From Edaphochlamys debaryana (taxonomy: Eukaryota; Chlorophyta; Chlorophyceae; Chlamydomonadales), in NCBI GenBank assembly GCA_016858145.1, contig JAEHOE010000092.1, positions 310,001-374,000 of the forward strand: 64,000 bases of DNA. The letters run 5' to 3'. This document shows, one piece after another, positions 50,501-62,500 of this stretch (positions within the stretch are counted from its first letter, which is position 1; the number at the start of each line of letters is the position of its first letter). The translations under genes were made by a program, and so were the position numbers. The notes under the pieces are model-generated. The model saw only the letters and a program-made list of their open reading frames with translations. It did not search any database and had not been told where the DNA came from.

Positions 50501-53500
50501 GGGACGTAATCTACGCACCGGGGTTGATGAAGCCAGGTAGTTCAAAGACCTGCACACGTGAGGGATTGTGAGTGTCATGCATGTCTGTGATGGGTTGCCA
50601 GTATCTTAATAGAAGCACCCAATCAGTCACCTCAATGAACACTGCCGCCTTACCTGAGCTTTGTAGTCCCCGGCAATCCAGCACTTTGTGGCCTGGACCC
50701 AAATGCCATTGTCACTCCAAGACTTAAACACCTCCCAGCAATCGGTTGGGCTGGACCTCGGGCGAATTGTGAATGACCTGCACAGGCACAAACGTTGAAA
50801 GGTCTGTTCAGCGCCTCCATGGCATCAGCAGGGGCTGCAGGTAGAGGGTCAGCAAAATGGTTTCGCACCTCTGGCTGTAGTCCATCTGCACCTGGAACGT
50901 CTGGGTGGCGAGGTTACTAACACAAGCGCTCGCTGTGATTGGTGCAATGCTGACTGTGGTTCCCGCAAGTGGTATGGCGGTTGTGTTGGCCACCGTGAGG
51001 CAAAGGTTGAGCAACGGACCGGCGGCAACACGAAGGCGGTAGAAGGGTGCGGAACCTGCACATTTGAGATTTCGGCGCATGGCAGATAAGATCCAATCTA
51101 CTGGATGTAAGAGTAAACACGGAGCTTGATCCGATTTTGCTGTGAGATACGATAGCCCATGCGAAAGAGCAACTCACCCACGACCTCAAATCGGAACGAC
51201 TGGCTGCGGGAGGGATCACAGTCCCAGATCTTGAGGTTGCCGGTTGACGAAACCTCAAGACACTTGTTGGGTGCCAGGCGGGACCTGATGGCCATTGTGG
51301 CGCTGCCCAAGTACGGCACATCTGCAGATCAAGGAGGGGCAGTGTTTATAAGGTGGGCCACGTTGTATTAGAGGGAAATGGAGGGAGCGCCGCTTAATAA
51401 CTCCGGAACCATACCCTCCCTGGTGTTATACCGGCTAGCCACTTACTCGTGGTCTGACTGGTCCAGATGACCTCGCCCCTGGGGTTCAGGAGGTTGAGGT
51501 CCCCATCGTTGGTCAGGATGAGCCGAATGTTCCCCACAAAGACGGGGAACTGGGCGTTGTGGACAAAAGTGCCAATCATGTTGGTTGTGCTGCCTTCCGG
51601 CCCATTGAGAACAAGGCGCCCGTCCTGGCTTAGAGTCATGCTGGTGTAAGGCCCGACGGTGCCCGAGCACCAGAGACGTCCACCGCTACTGCCGGTAGCA
51701 TAGATACAGAGGTTGCCGTCCTCCTCCTGTGCGGACAAAATTATGTACCAAGACAGTGGGAGTGAGACTTGGCCATCGTGCAAGCGGCCGGTTGGCTCCC
51801 TGTTTTCAGCCTTACCATGCGGAGCATCTTGGTGCGGTCCCGGGACCACAGGTAGCTGCACATGCCCATGCCCACGTACAGGCCTGCGACATAACCAAAG
51901 GAATCATGGCACATGTTGCTCCCATATTCGACAGCGCCCGCGCGCGCTACGTTATGCCTTCTGTGCACCATCCAACTGCCCACTCACCACATCGGAACCG
52001 GGTGGCGTCCGTATCATCTGGATGTAACGTCGAGAGGGCAAGCAACCCGTTTAGTCCAAACATGTGAGCATGAGGCCTCAACCCCTGGCGGACCGCAAGC
52101 CCTCACGTGGTACATGCAACTGCCGCTCAAGGGCCGCTCATAAGCAAGCAAGCACATACCTTTCTCATAGTATATGCCAGAGTCAACGCCGGGGGCTGCA
52201 ATGAAACCTTTCTCCGCAACAAGACTGTGCATCAGAAGCTCACAAGTGGCGTCTGCCCATCGGTAGTTCCAGACATCGCAGCCAGTCATGTCGGCACAGA
52301 GGTAGCCACAATGCTCGGGGCTTCCAACGTTGTATTTGTAGAGGAAGCTCTGGCCCCAAGCTCGCCTGTCCCGCATAACCGTCCACCCTGCGCATCGAGC
52401 ACTTGAACCGCTCACAACATATCGAGAATCCAGGATGAAGCCGCTTACACCTGGGAGCGTTCATGCGGCGTAGAAGAAGTACCTACTGGGCAAGCTCCAC
52501 GCAGCTTCTCACTCCCATTCCCACTCCCACTCCCAGCTTCTCACTTGGGGCGCGCATGCCCGGGGAGGCGCACATGTCAATGGAGGTAGGGCAGCTGGGC
52601 TTCTCAGGGTTGATGCGCAGCTCCGTCATGAAGATGTCTGAGCGTTGGGTGGGCAACCAAAGCTTGAGGCATCAGTGAGCATTACTAATGTGTTGGCTGC
52701 ATGCAGGTGGCCCAAAGAGCCCCCAAAGAAAGGAGTGCTGGCGACCCACCTTGGTCCTGCCAACTTAGCGGCTCGCTAGTCCACGCGTTCAGGCCAGACG
52801 AGTACTTGACATTGATTGCCCCAGTGTCATCGTCCACCACCATCCTGCATGACGGGCCGGCAATTGTTCTGTCCTCTGGCCTGTTTCGCTATCAAGCCAA
52901 CAATGTGCTTACCGGTAAGGCCCACTTGAAGCGGCGTCACCAAGGACCACTGCCGGGTCGTACTTCCCTATCGTAAAGGAGTTCACGCCTCGCGAGTTGG
53001 TTGCAACCCACAAGCCGTCATTGCGGAGAATGATGCTGGGGCTGCTGGGGCCAGTCCTCTTGATCGAGTACTTGTAGTAGGGCGCGCCAGATACAGAGAC
53101 ACCATCTGCGCTTCTGTAAACAGCAAGGGTCCCATCGCGTTGCATCACGAGCACGAAGGTCCGCTTTGAAGACCAGAGTCTGCGAGCGAGCGAGTTGAGA
53201 GCATGCATGCCAGAGGGTGGTTAGTTGTAGTAAAACGTCCCTGTCGACCCACGTGTGCCATTCCCGGCTTTCACCTGTTGCAGGGCCTGCACCAACGAAA
53301 TGACAACGACAAGGTCAGTTGCAACGCTCTCAATATGCTCTCTTTCTCTGTGGCATCTACATACCAGCGGAGGTCCCAGTCGTTCTCGTAGGGGCTGGGG
53401 TACAGGCCGCAGCGGGGACTGGTGTACGAATGCGGAAGGCACTCGCGGATGGACGTTGGGCAGGGGGGCCCATACGGTTGTGCTATAAGAGACGGCCACT

Positions 53501-56500
53501 CGTCTGCACGTGCTGACACAACAATAATGTGAACGGCCTTGTCATACATGCTAAATCAACCAGAAAGCCGATTGGCCAACGCACCCGCAAGCATCCAAGT
53601 ATCTGGCGAGGTCCATGCAACGGTCCGGTTACTGGTGGTGTCGTTGACGGCAAGGAAAAGGGCTGCGGGGTTGTCCTGGATTCCGAATTGCTGGTTTATC
53701 GCAATAACGGAGACGGTGTGATTTCCGGCGTCCACGGTGCCAGGCAGCGGGATTGCAACGTTGGAGGCGAAGCTGTTTGCGTCCAGCTTCACAAACTTCC
53801 CATCAAAGAAGATCGCGCACTGGTTGTCGCAGGAGATGAGAATAGACAGCGTCGTTGGAGCACTGAGCGTAAAGGTGCCGGTATAGGTTGCAAACTCGCC
53901 CGCGCGAGCGGCGGAATCAGCCCCTGGGCTGGTCCACACGTAGCGGAAGGATGTGTTGGCAAGATTGCCACCGAACAGAGATTGGGTTGGCCATGGCGGA
54001 CTGCCGTACTTGGCAACGTCGTACACAGGCCCTGCAATGGGCACACAATGATGAGGGTTTTTAGTCATAACAATTGCTTGTTTGTTACTCTCAATCAGAC
54101 AGCTATTCGTACCTGGGAGATACGCAGGGCAGATGGCGTTGTTGGCGCGAGGCCACCCCGTGGCGGCGTTGGACGTGGCGCAGCCCGTGGAAGGCAGCAC
54201 CACGCCCCGCTGCCCCGTGACACGGTCCACGCACATCCAGCTCCGGGCGTTCACAGCGTCGCAGAAGACCGGGAAGAGCTCCAGGTTGCCTCCCGTGCAC
54301 CAGTTGACTGGACGGGGACACTCTGTGGATACACAAATTGGCCACGCAAGAAAGGAGAATCAGGGCATGCCCTTGCGATCGTGGCTGGTGGCTGCACCCA
54401 CAACTGGTAGCGGAACTGATTATCCGGGGGAGGGACCGCTCACCCGTCGGCGCTCCCTGCTCCAGAGACCAGCCCACTGTAATGTTCATGTATGGGGGCA
54501 GGGGCCCGAACGAAATGTTCTGGCCGGCGTCGGCAGAGTTGCAGGCGGTCAGCACAATCGAGGTGTTGGCGGTCGCCGGGGAGTCGAGGCAGAAGCGCGG
54601 GCCGAGCACGGGGTCCAGAACGGGTTGCGGCACGATACGGTACGTTGACCTGTATAGGGAAGAGATCCAGTGTTCTTCATTTCAAGAAAACAAATACATG
54701 TGTGACTGTGGGCAACGCGTACTGCAATTCTGTTTGTTAGCTCAGACCCACCCTTCTCCTGCCAGATTAAAGAGCGCCAGGTCCTGACTGGTTGCAGTTG
54801 CGCTGCAGACCTCAAACGTTGCGCGCGAGTTGGCAGTCGTGTTCCGCACAGTCAGGCACTGGCCCGCAGAGTCAGTGAGACGGTAGCGCCAGCCCCTCGC
54901 CGGCGGCATCCCTACGTACGGTGAGGGGCCAAGAGCGCACACACAGGAGATTTGAAAAAGAGATTATGAGGAGAGGTGGCTGGGATGTCGCATTGCATTT
55001 CTCAAGGCTAGCTCACCAGGACGACCGTAATCAAGCCAACGGAAGCGGGGCGGTGTTCGTGTAAGAGTACCGCTGGCCGCCAAGCCAGCGCAGTCGGCAA
55101 GAAGCACGTTGGCGTTACTAGCGGTTGACGAGCCGTTGATGGCTACGCAAAAGCTCGAGTTTGAGGGGCTGATAGCCCACAGGCTGCACACAAAACCAAG
55201 GTAAGCATCGTAAGCCCCTCCATAGCATGCATAAGCGTAGCCACAAACAGTTAATGATGTTGCCAGACTCACCCGCTTGAATACTCTGTGACTTCAAACT
55301 GGTACAGCGGCTGCACCGCACAGTCGCCCAGTACAATGCGGGTTCTGGCTGTGAGGGCTCCGTTCTCGGTGGTCCAGCACTTGCCCTGGCTTGACTTGAT
55401 GTAAAACAGACCGCTTCCAAGCGTATCGGTCGGCTCTAGCAGGAAAGCGTAATCCTTGCCGGGCGTGTTGCAAGCCCACTGCTGCAGCACCGTGCCGCTG
55501 GTGTGGGTGCCGTTGGTTGGCACCGCAATGCAGTTGCCGTCAAGGGTGTTGGGAGCGATGCGTGTGGTCTGCACGCCTGGAGGGTGGAAGCAAAAAACAC
55601 AAAGATTAGCAGATTGCGCGCGCGCTTGAGTATGACCTTAGCATACTGTGTGCCCCCCCTGACCCCTAGCCTGACTGCTCACCGTAAGAGGTCATCTCAG
55701 AGAGTCGGAAGATGGCATCCGCGCCCAAGTAGCAGTTGGTCGAGGCGATTAACGAGCCGTTAATAGAGCGGCCGCAGCGACCGTCGCCCAGTCGCATCAT
55801 GAACGGCGGGCCCAGAGCGACGGGGCCAGACGCCTGCCGGGGACGGAGGAGCACCAATTGGTCAAAGGGGCTTGGCTATGACCAACGGATGTGCGGAACG
55901 AGAGGGCTAGCTGTTCAATGTTCCAGGCCTCACTTGGAACTTGGGAGGAATGACAAAGGACGGGTTGAGGGTGGTCTCCAGAATGCCCCTGATCTGGCCA
56001 ACAACGACAAAGGCCCAGCGCTGGGGCAGCTGTGCATCCGGCACAGTAAGGGTGCTGTGGGTCACCCGGGCTCCGATAATGTGAAAGGTAATCGTGTCGC
56101 CAGCCTTCACGCTGATTCGCAGCCGCTCCACGTTGTTGACAGAGTCTGTAGTGCAAGACAGAACACAGCCTTCGAGCATGGATGCGTCGTTCTTACCGCC
56201 TGAAAAGTTACTGACCTTTGGCCACGGGAAAGCGAGTGCCGTTCCCGTTTAGCTCGTACTTGAGGTCCAGGTCGTTCACTAGCTGCGTGCTGGCGGTAGG
56301 AGAAGCGGGGTAGTCGTTCCACACCAGGACAGCTGTGACAGTCCTGTATGTAAGAGGCAGCAGGGGGACACAGGTAGATAGGAAGATTGAAATCGTAGTT
56401 AGAGTGGGGCTATTGAGACCGTGGGGCGGCGCCTAAGTACAAAGCAAAGCGCGCTGACAGCTCTGTCGGCTCACCCGTTGGCCGAGGCGCGAATGCCTCG

Positions 56501-59500
56501 GAGAGAGATGGTTTCGTTCGCCCGAATGGTGCCCCCGTCCGCAACCTGGAGCCTCATGCCCGGCGGAGTGACTCCCGTTAGCGGCAGAGAGCCGCTCAGG
56601 TCGAGGCGCCCCCAGCCCTGCACACGGTTCGTTTGGCAGGGCCGCGGGTAAGCAACTAATAACCAATGGAAACGTATGGGCCAGCAGACCATAGCCCAGC
56701 TCCAGCAACGCCGCAGTATAAACCCTGCTTGCCTGCATGCCGTCGGGAGCTGAGCCCATGTTCACTGCACGGTTACGCGCATAGCCACTCCTCAAGTCCT
56801 CCGCACCGGCGACTGCAACTGCCTGCGCAAAGAATCAAGGTAAAGCCAGTGGCACGCACGCTACCGCTATTAAGCACCAGGTCATCAAGGCCACTGCCAG
56901 CAGTCTCTACACCTTATCATGAGCCACATTAAATCCATCCAGGGTGTTCGGGGTTGTCGCACGCACCTTTAGCAGCATGCCCGAGGGCGTGAAGTTGGCT
57001 GAGGAGGGACCGTTGATCGAGCCTTCCGGGTAATAGCCGTCCCTGACGGGGTCATCAATTCGGGTGGGACAGAACGCTGATGAAGGCAAATTTGGTGTGT
57101 GGGGAGGCGAGTGCGGACAGCGGCCTGATGACGTGTGTTCCAGGGCCCCCGTTTTCCCATGCATTGATCTGACACCGATCTCAGTTCATACCTGAAGTAT
57201 TGCCGCATCATGGCTAGGTGGCCAGCGGTCTGTTATTGCGAGAGTTGGATCGGGGTCAGGAAGTCCCTCGCTTGCACGTACTTGCCAACTTTCTTTCAAA
57301 GCACTCATGTCCCTGTCGCAAGCACCGATCCTCGCCTAGGACGAGGCAGCCATGCCGGGCTTACCGCTGCAGCAGCAAGAGACGTCCCTGCAAAATTGGG
57401 CGAGAGGAGTTCGGGGGCGAGTAAAGCAGACGTCGTACAGTGATCGGGTAATATGACCTCAGCATGCGTCCTGAATGGCTGCTGCTAGGATCTACGGAGT
57501 AGAGTTGTCGCGGGGATAGATGGCGCTTGATGCTGCCCAGCTTGTGGTGAACGCAGCGAGCTACGCACGGAGTCAAACTTACCAGATCGCTCGCTGGTAG
57601 CGGTGAAGCAGGACGTCCCTGTGAGGGACAGAGAGAGGGAGAGGAGCACGAAGCCGAAACAATGGTCATGTCGGTCCTCGTCCCTGACGGATGGACTCCT
57701 GATCCGTGTGGGCTCGTTCTTACCTGACAAGGTGTTGCTCGGCAGAACTGAGGTGCCAAGCCCGGTAACGAGTGACTGGCCTGCACAAAGCAAAACCAGG
57801 TTCCGCAAGGGAGTCTTCAAGGGCTAGGCCAAGGGGCTAGGCCAAGGGGCTAGGCCAAGGGGCTAGGCCAACGGCCAAGACCACAAACGCCCGTAGCACT
57901 CCACACACTGGTTCTGCGCGCACCTGGAGCCACGAGGTCTGCGAGGGTGCGAACAACAGGAAGCAGCATCGGGGTTCACATGCTGCCCAAGAGCAGACCC
58001 CAATCGCAATTCAGAGCAGACCCCAATCGCTACCGTCAGCTAAGCACTGGATATAGGGGCGGGCCCGGGCTCCACTAACCACCCCACCTGGTTTGATGCG
58101 GCCATCTGCTGTGGGGCCGTAGCTAGACGTATCAGCAATGGCATTGATCCCGAACTGAGACACTGGGCTGGTCCGCGTGTCATTGTAGTAGTACAGCCGA
58201 ACCGGCGTCGTCGGGGCAAAGGCAGCCGTGTCGTTCAGCAGCTTCTGACCTTGGGACTGCAATCAGAGGCGAGGCAGAGGGTGCACGGGTCACGGGAGGG
58301 CCATGGACCTTAAGGGTAGCCGGGCATCTTGGGGCAGAGAGGTGGCAGACGTGTCCACCAGTCATCCACAGCGCTTAACGTTGAGGGATATCCGTGACAA
58401 AGTCTATCCCACGTCCATGAGAGCCCGGCAAGTCACCAGCTTCCCTCGCACCCGAGTGATGTACGCGTAGAGCACGCTCTTGAAGTTAACAGTAATGGGC
58501 GCCTGTGGGCTGACTGGCAGCAGCTCATCGCTGTCCCTCATGAAGAGAATTGCCACGGCGCCAACCGCCGCCACATTGGTTGCGCGCACAGGGTTTGTGC
58601 ACGTCGCGCCTGCCGAGGCCGCCAGGTTCACGAGCACGACCTTGCCAGAGAAGGTGGCATTGCCGCCCACCAGCGCGGTGCACGCGTGCACGGGGTTGGC
58701 GGGAATCACGTCCACAACCCGCGCCGGAACCTAGGGTTGGTCAAAGCAGGGCCGAGCGGAGTAAGCCAATTTAAAGGCCGATGTGCAAAGGTCGGGCCCA
58801 AACCGTGGTAGTTCTCCCGATAAGAGTCTCCCTGCTATACTCGCTCCCGGCTCAGCCCGTGATTTTTCATCTACTAGATACGCGCATTCGTGGTCCTTTC
58901 ATATGGAGTTGCCCTCCCCTACGAGGGACACCTCCTACAGCTACGCCTGACATGAAACGTTTGGCGCGCAGCTCACCAGCGTGGAGAGCCGTGTGGCCCA
59001 CTGCGCAAAAGCTCCCGTGGGCCCAGAGTACGGATGGAACTGGGGCGACCGACAGGACCAAAAAGACAGGCAGGGTTGGTCAACATTCACGGCACAACAT
59101 TGTACGGCATTGGATTGACAAGGGGCCTGAAGTCTGAGGCTTAGGACTTCCCATTTGCGGACCCAATCCTACGCACCGCGCGACCTACCGGACTCGGAAC
59201 CGCCGTGGAACGGTTGACCAAGAACACGAATTGCTCCCGGACCGCGTACGAGTTGATGTCAGGGGCCACTTGAGCCAGCGAGGATCCCACGGCGAGCGTG
59301 TTCTGAGAGATGGGGCGAAAGGTAGGGTTGGCCTCAGGTGGGCTCTTGGGTCCTGTCTGCTTGCTAGCTTCCATTTGACTGGTGTCGGCCCATAATAGAG
59401 ACATACCTTGGCGTTAGCCGGACTGGATACGGTTGACCGGAGGTTGACATTGATACCTGGACAAGCGGACGAGGCGCAACGATACGTCAAAGCTTCAGCA

Positions 59501-62500
59501 GCTCTATGATGTGCCCCCAGCATGCCGCCTTCACACGCATGCTGATCGCCGCAAACCCCGGCTGATGTGTACAATACGGCAGTAAGGCAGCACGGTACTG
59601 AGATGACTGGCGTGCACATGGATAGATGTGCGCGTCGTGCTACCTATCCTGCCATCCCGTTCCCAGGATATCTAGACGAGGGCTTACCCTGGTTTCCCGC
59701 TGCTACGACGGACAGCCAGCCCGAGTCGCGCCACGCAAATGCATCATAGGCCGAAGCGGTGTCATCATAGGCGGTGCCGGCAAGGCCAGCATTGCCCCAG
59801 CTGTCAGAGCCGATCCGGGCACCGGCACTTGTGTGGAACTGCGGATGGGAGGGGCCTGGCAACTTAGTGCGTCATTATACATGCACTGGTACGTACAGAT
59901 CAGCGTCAGACAGTGACACGCAAGGCCCCATGTGGAGACCTGATGCTCTGCGAGCAGTCCCTCTCCTTATTAGCTCGAATAGTTCTGAGGGCCGGGCTCA
60001 CCGGCAGGATCTTCTGAGTTGGCGGGGTCGGCACCGAGTAGGTGAGGTTGCCCGAGTTCCAGACGGTCTGGAAGACGCTGAGGCGTGCCATGGGGGCAGC
60101 TCCCGTGGAGAGCTCGTTCCTGAAGGCCGCGTCACCAAGCAGGCTGGTGGATCCCGCAATTGATGCGGCCGAAGCGGTACCTGCAGAGGCCGTTGCAAGG
60201 GCCGGCACACCGAAGGAGATGGCATGCCTGTTTGATCGCCAAGTTGACTTGAAAGACGTGCTATTGAGTTGAGTTACCACGCCTGGATTCGCGCCTGTGA
60301 CCCATAGCCTACCGTGGCCCGCACTGTCACCGAAGTTTGCCGACGCTGGAGGGAGGGGCAAGGGCAAGGAGGGCAGGGGAGCGGGGGCAGCATAGCAAAG
60401 CAGCGCATGAAAAGACGCGCGGGAGAATCCCGTGGCATCAATCAAGCCCCGGTAGAATGTGATCTAGCCCAGTCGATCTAGCCCAGTCAAAGCTAGTTGG
60501 TGGCTCACACGGCATGGTGTACTGCACAATCTTGCGGTGCTCGGGGAACCTGATGGACTTGAGGTCGGTGGCGTTGGGAACCACCAGCGGGTTGATCATG
60601 GTGTACGGCTTGAACACATCATCGTAAAAAGCGCAGAGCTTGAGATCCTGTGTCGCAAGCAACCGTCCGGGTCGTCGGGGTGAGTGCAATTGGAGGCCTC
60701 TTCGCTACTGCAATGGCTCGGTCGATCGAGTGCTATGCTAGTGCAATGGCTCGGTCGATCGAGTGCTATGTGCAGGTTCCTAAGTCTGCCAGTCCCAAAC
60801 TGCGCAGGCAAACTCACAACGCCAGTGTCGGTCACCTGAACAGCACAAAAAGCAAGAAGAGGACAGGTTTAGCTTTGAGTACAACCTGCAGGGCGCTATT
60901 ACGCTGTGGCGGAACCTCCGGGCTTGCGTCAAGGCGCTCGAGAGCCCAGTCCTCTGCAGTGCTTCTCTGCAGCGCGAACTCACCCCAACGATCTCCCTGT
61001 TGCCCATGATTCCCGCCTGCCAGTACGGGCGCACTCTGGACGTTGTGTTGAGGTTCAGGTCCCGGGTCAGACCCCCTGTGGCGTGGGGACGAAGGAGCAG
61101 GGCGAGTGGAACTCCCAAGGCCCTCCAGTTCTGGTCAGGACCCTCGAGGTGAGTCCCTAGCAGGGGTGCAAGGCTCACCCGACTGGATAATCCACCCCGC
61201 GACAGCGTTGTGGGGCTCCTGCCTGCTGAGGGGCTTGACCCATGACACCTCGTGCCGGGCCGCCAGCCACGCCAGACCGGGCTCCATGTCCTGAGAGGAA
61301 GAGGGAACATCCCGGTTCAGCCCCAACAGCGCGGCGCTTCTCAGCTAGGTACTCGCCCATCCAAGGAACCGCACTGCTTGAGCGCCCCTCAACTCCGGCC
61401 CCAGCCCCAACAATCCGCACAACCCCTGCTCCCCTACGGATCACGGAGGCCTACCTCAGGGCACATGTAGACGTGCAACCAACCAAATCCGCTGCCGCTG
61501 CCGTGGAGCGCCTCGTCTCTGGCGTGGGGCCAGCACGGGTCCTTACTGGCACCCTCAGTACGACCCAAGGCAGCGGCCAGACCGGACATCATCGAGCTCG
61601 TGAGCTCCTGCAGAGTCGCGTGTGGTACGGAGGCCACAATCTGTACGGCAGTGCCCAGCAGGGGCGGCGGGCTGACATCCGGTCCAGCGGACGTGAACAG
61701 AGACCGCAGGCGAAAGCTTGCACTGCCGGCAGTGTTGGGGTGCCAGGCCTGAACGCTGTGTAGAGGAGACCCGGGGGCGAAGAGGTGCTCCTCGCTCTCC
61801 TCCTCTGCAGGCTCAAGGCTCGTGACCTCAGCAGCCCGCCGCCTACGCCGCGACACCTCCTGTGCAGCAGCCTCCGCCACGCGAACAGCCTCGGGTGACA
61901 TCTTGAGATTGGCATGGTACTCAGCCTAGGAAGGAGGGATGGGACAGCGGTCATCAGTACGAGTCGAGGGCAAGAAGGGCAAGAATGGCAAGAAGAGCAA
62001 GAGGAGGGGCACGACATCTGAGGGCGCGAACAGCACTGCTCGAGACCGCAAAGCACCCCGGTTGTGCAAGCACACCAAGGCCCAGTCGCCAGGACTCAAG
62101 CCCCGCGCTTGGGGCTAGCCGTTCCGTACCAGGGGCAAGGATCACACCCTAAACCCCACCCACCCATCCCTTGACCCCATCCGCCCGCCAGCCCACGCAC
62201 CACCAGGACTCCGTGGCGGCTGCCGTACGTGGCCACGGCCGCAGGCGCAGCGTAGACCAGGACCGTGGAGGGGTCGGCAAAGGACAGGATCTGGGCGCTG
62301 CCCAGGCGGACCAAGTCGTCGCGCAGGGCCCCGACGGTGCCTGTGTGTGGAGGGGGGGGGGGATATGGCAAAGAGGGATGACACGCTTCCAAGCCTGGCT
62401 TGCCGTACGCACCGACACCCGTACGCCACATGGTGGTGTTGTGGTGGACGAGCATTGGCACAGTCCGAGCCAGGCCCGGCCTCCAGACACATTCAGTGAC

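Larger units (their letters stand above)
57192..60835 (-). other. Gene C peptidase S8 domain with PA insert (exons 7-20)
   Basis: Exons are 60818-60835 (18 nt, VTDTGV), 60509-60647, 60313-60345 (His), 60002-60180, 59688-59838 (AAGN), 59407-59456, 59189-59302, 58452-58730 (PA), 58088-58256 (SSYGPTADGRIKP), 57924-57938 (15 nt, DLVAPG), 57724-57780, 57583-57618, 57365-57387 (23 nt, Ser) and 57192-57229 (TAGHLAMMRQYFR). The motif order D, H, N, S is that of the subtilisin family. The Ser motif SGTSLAAAA is a variant of SGTSMATP. Confidence 0.88.
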
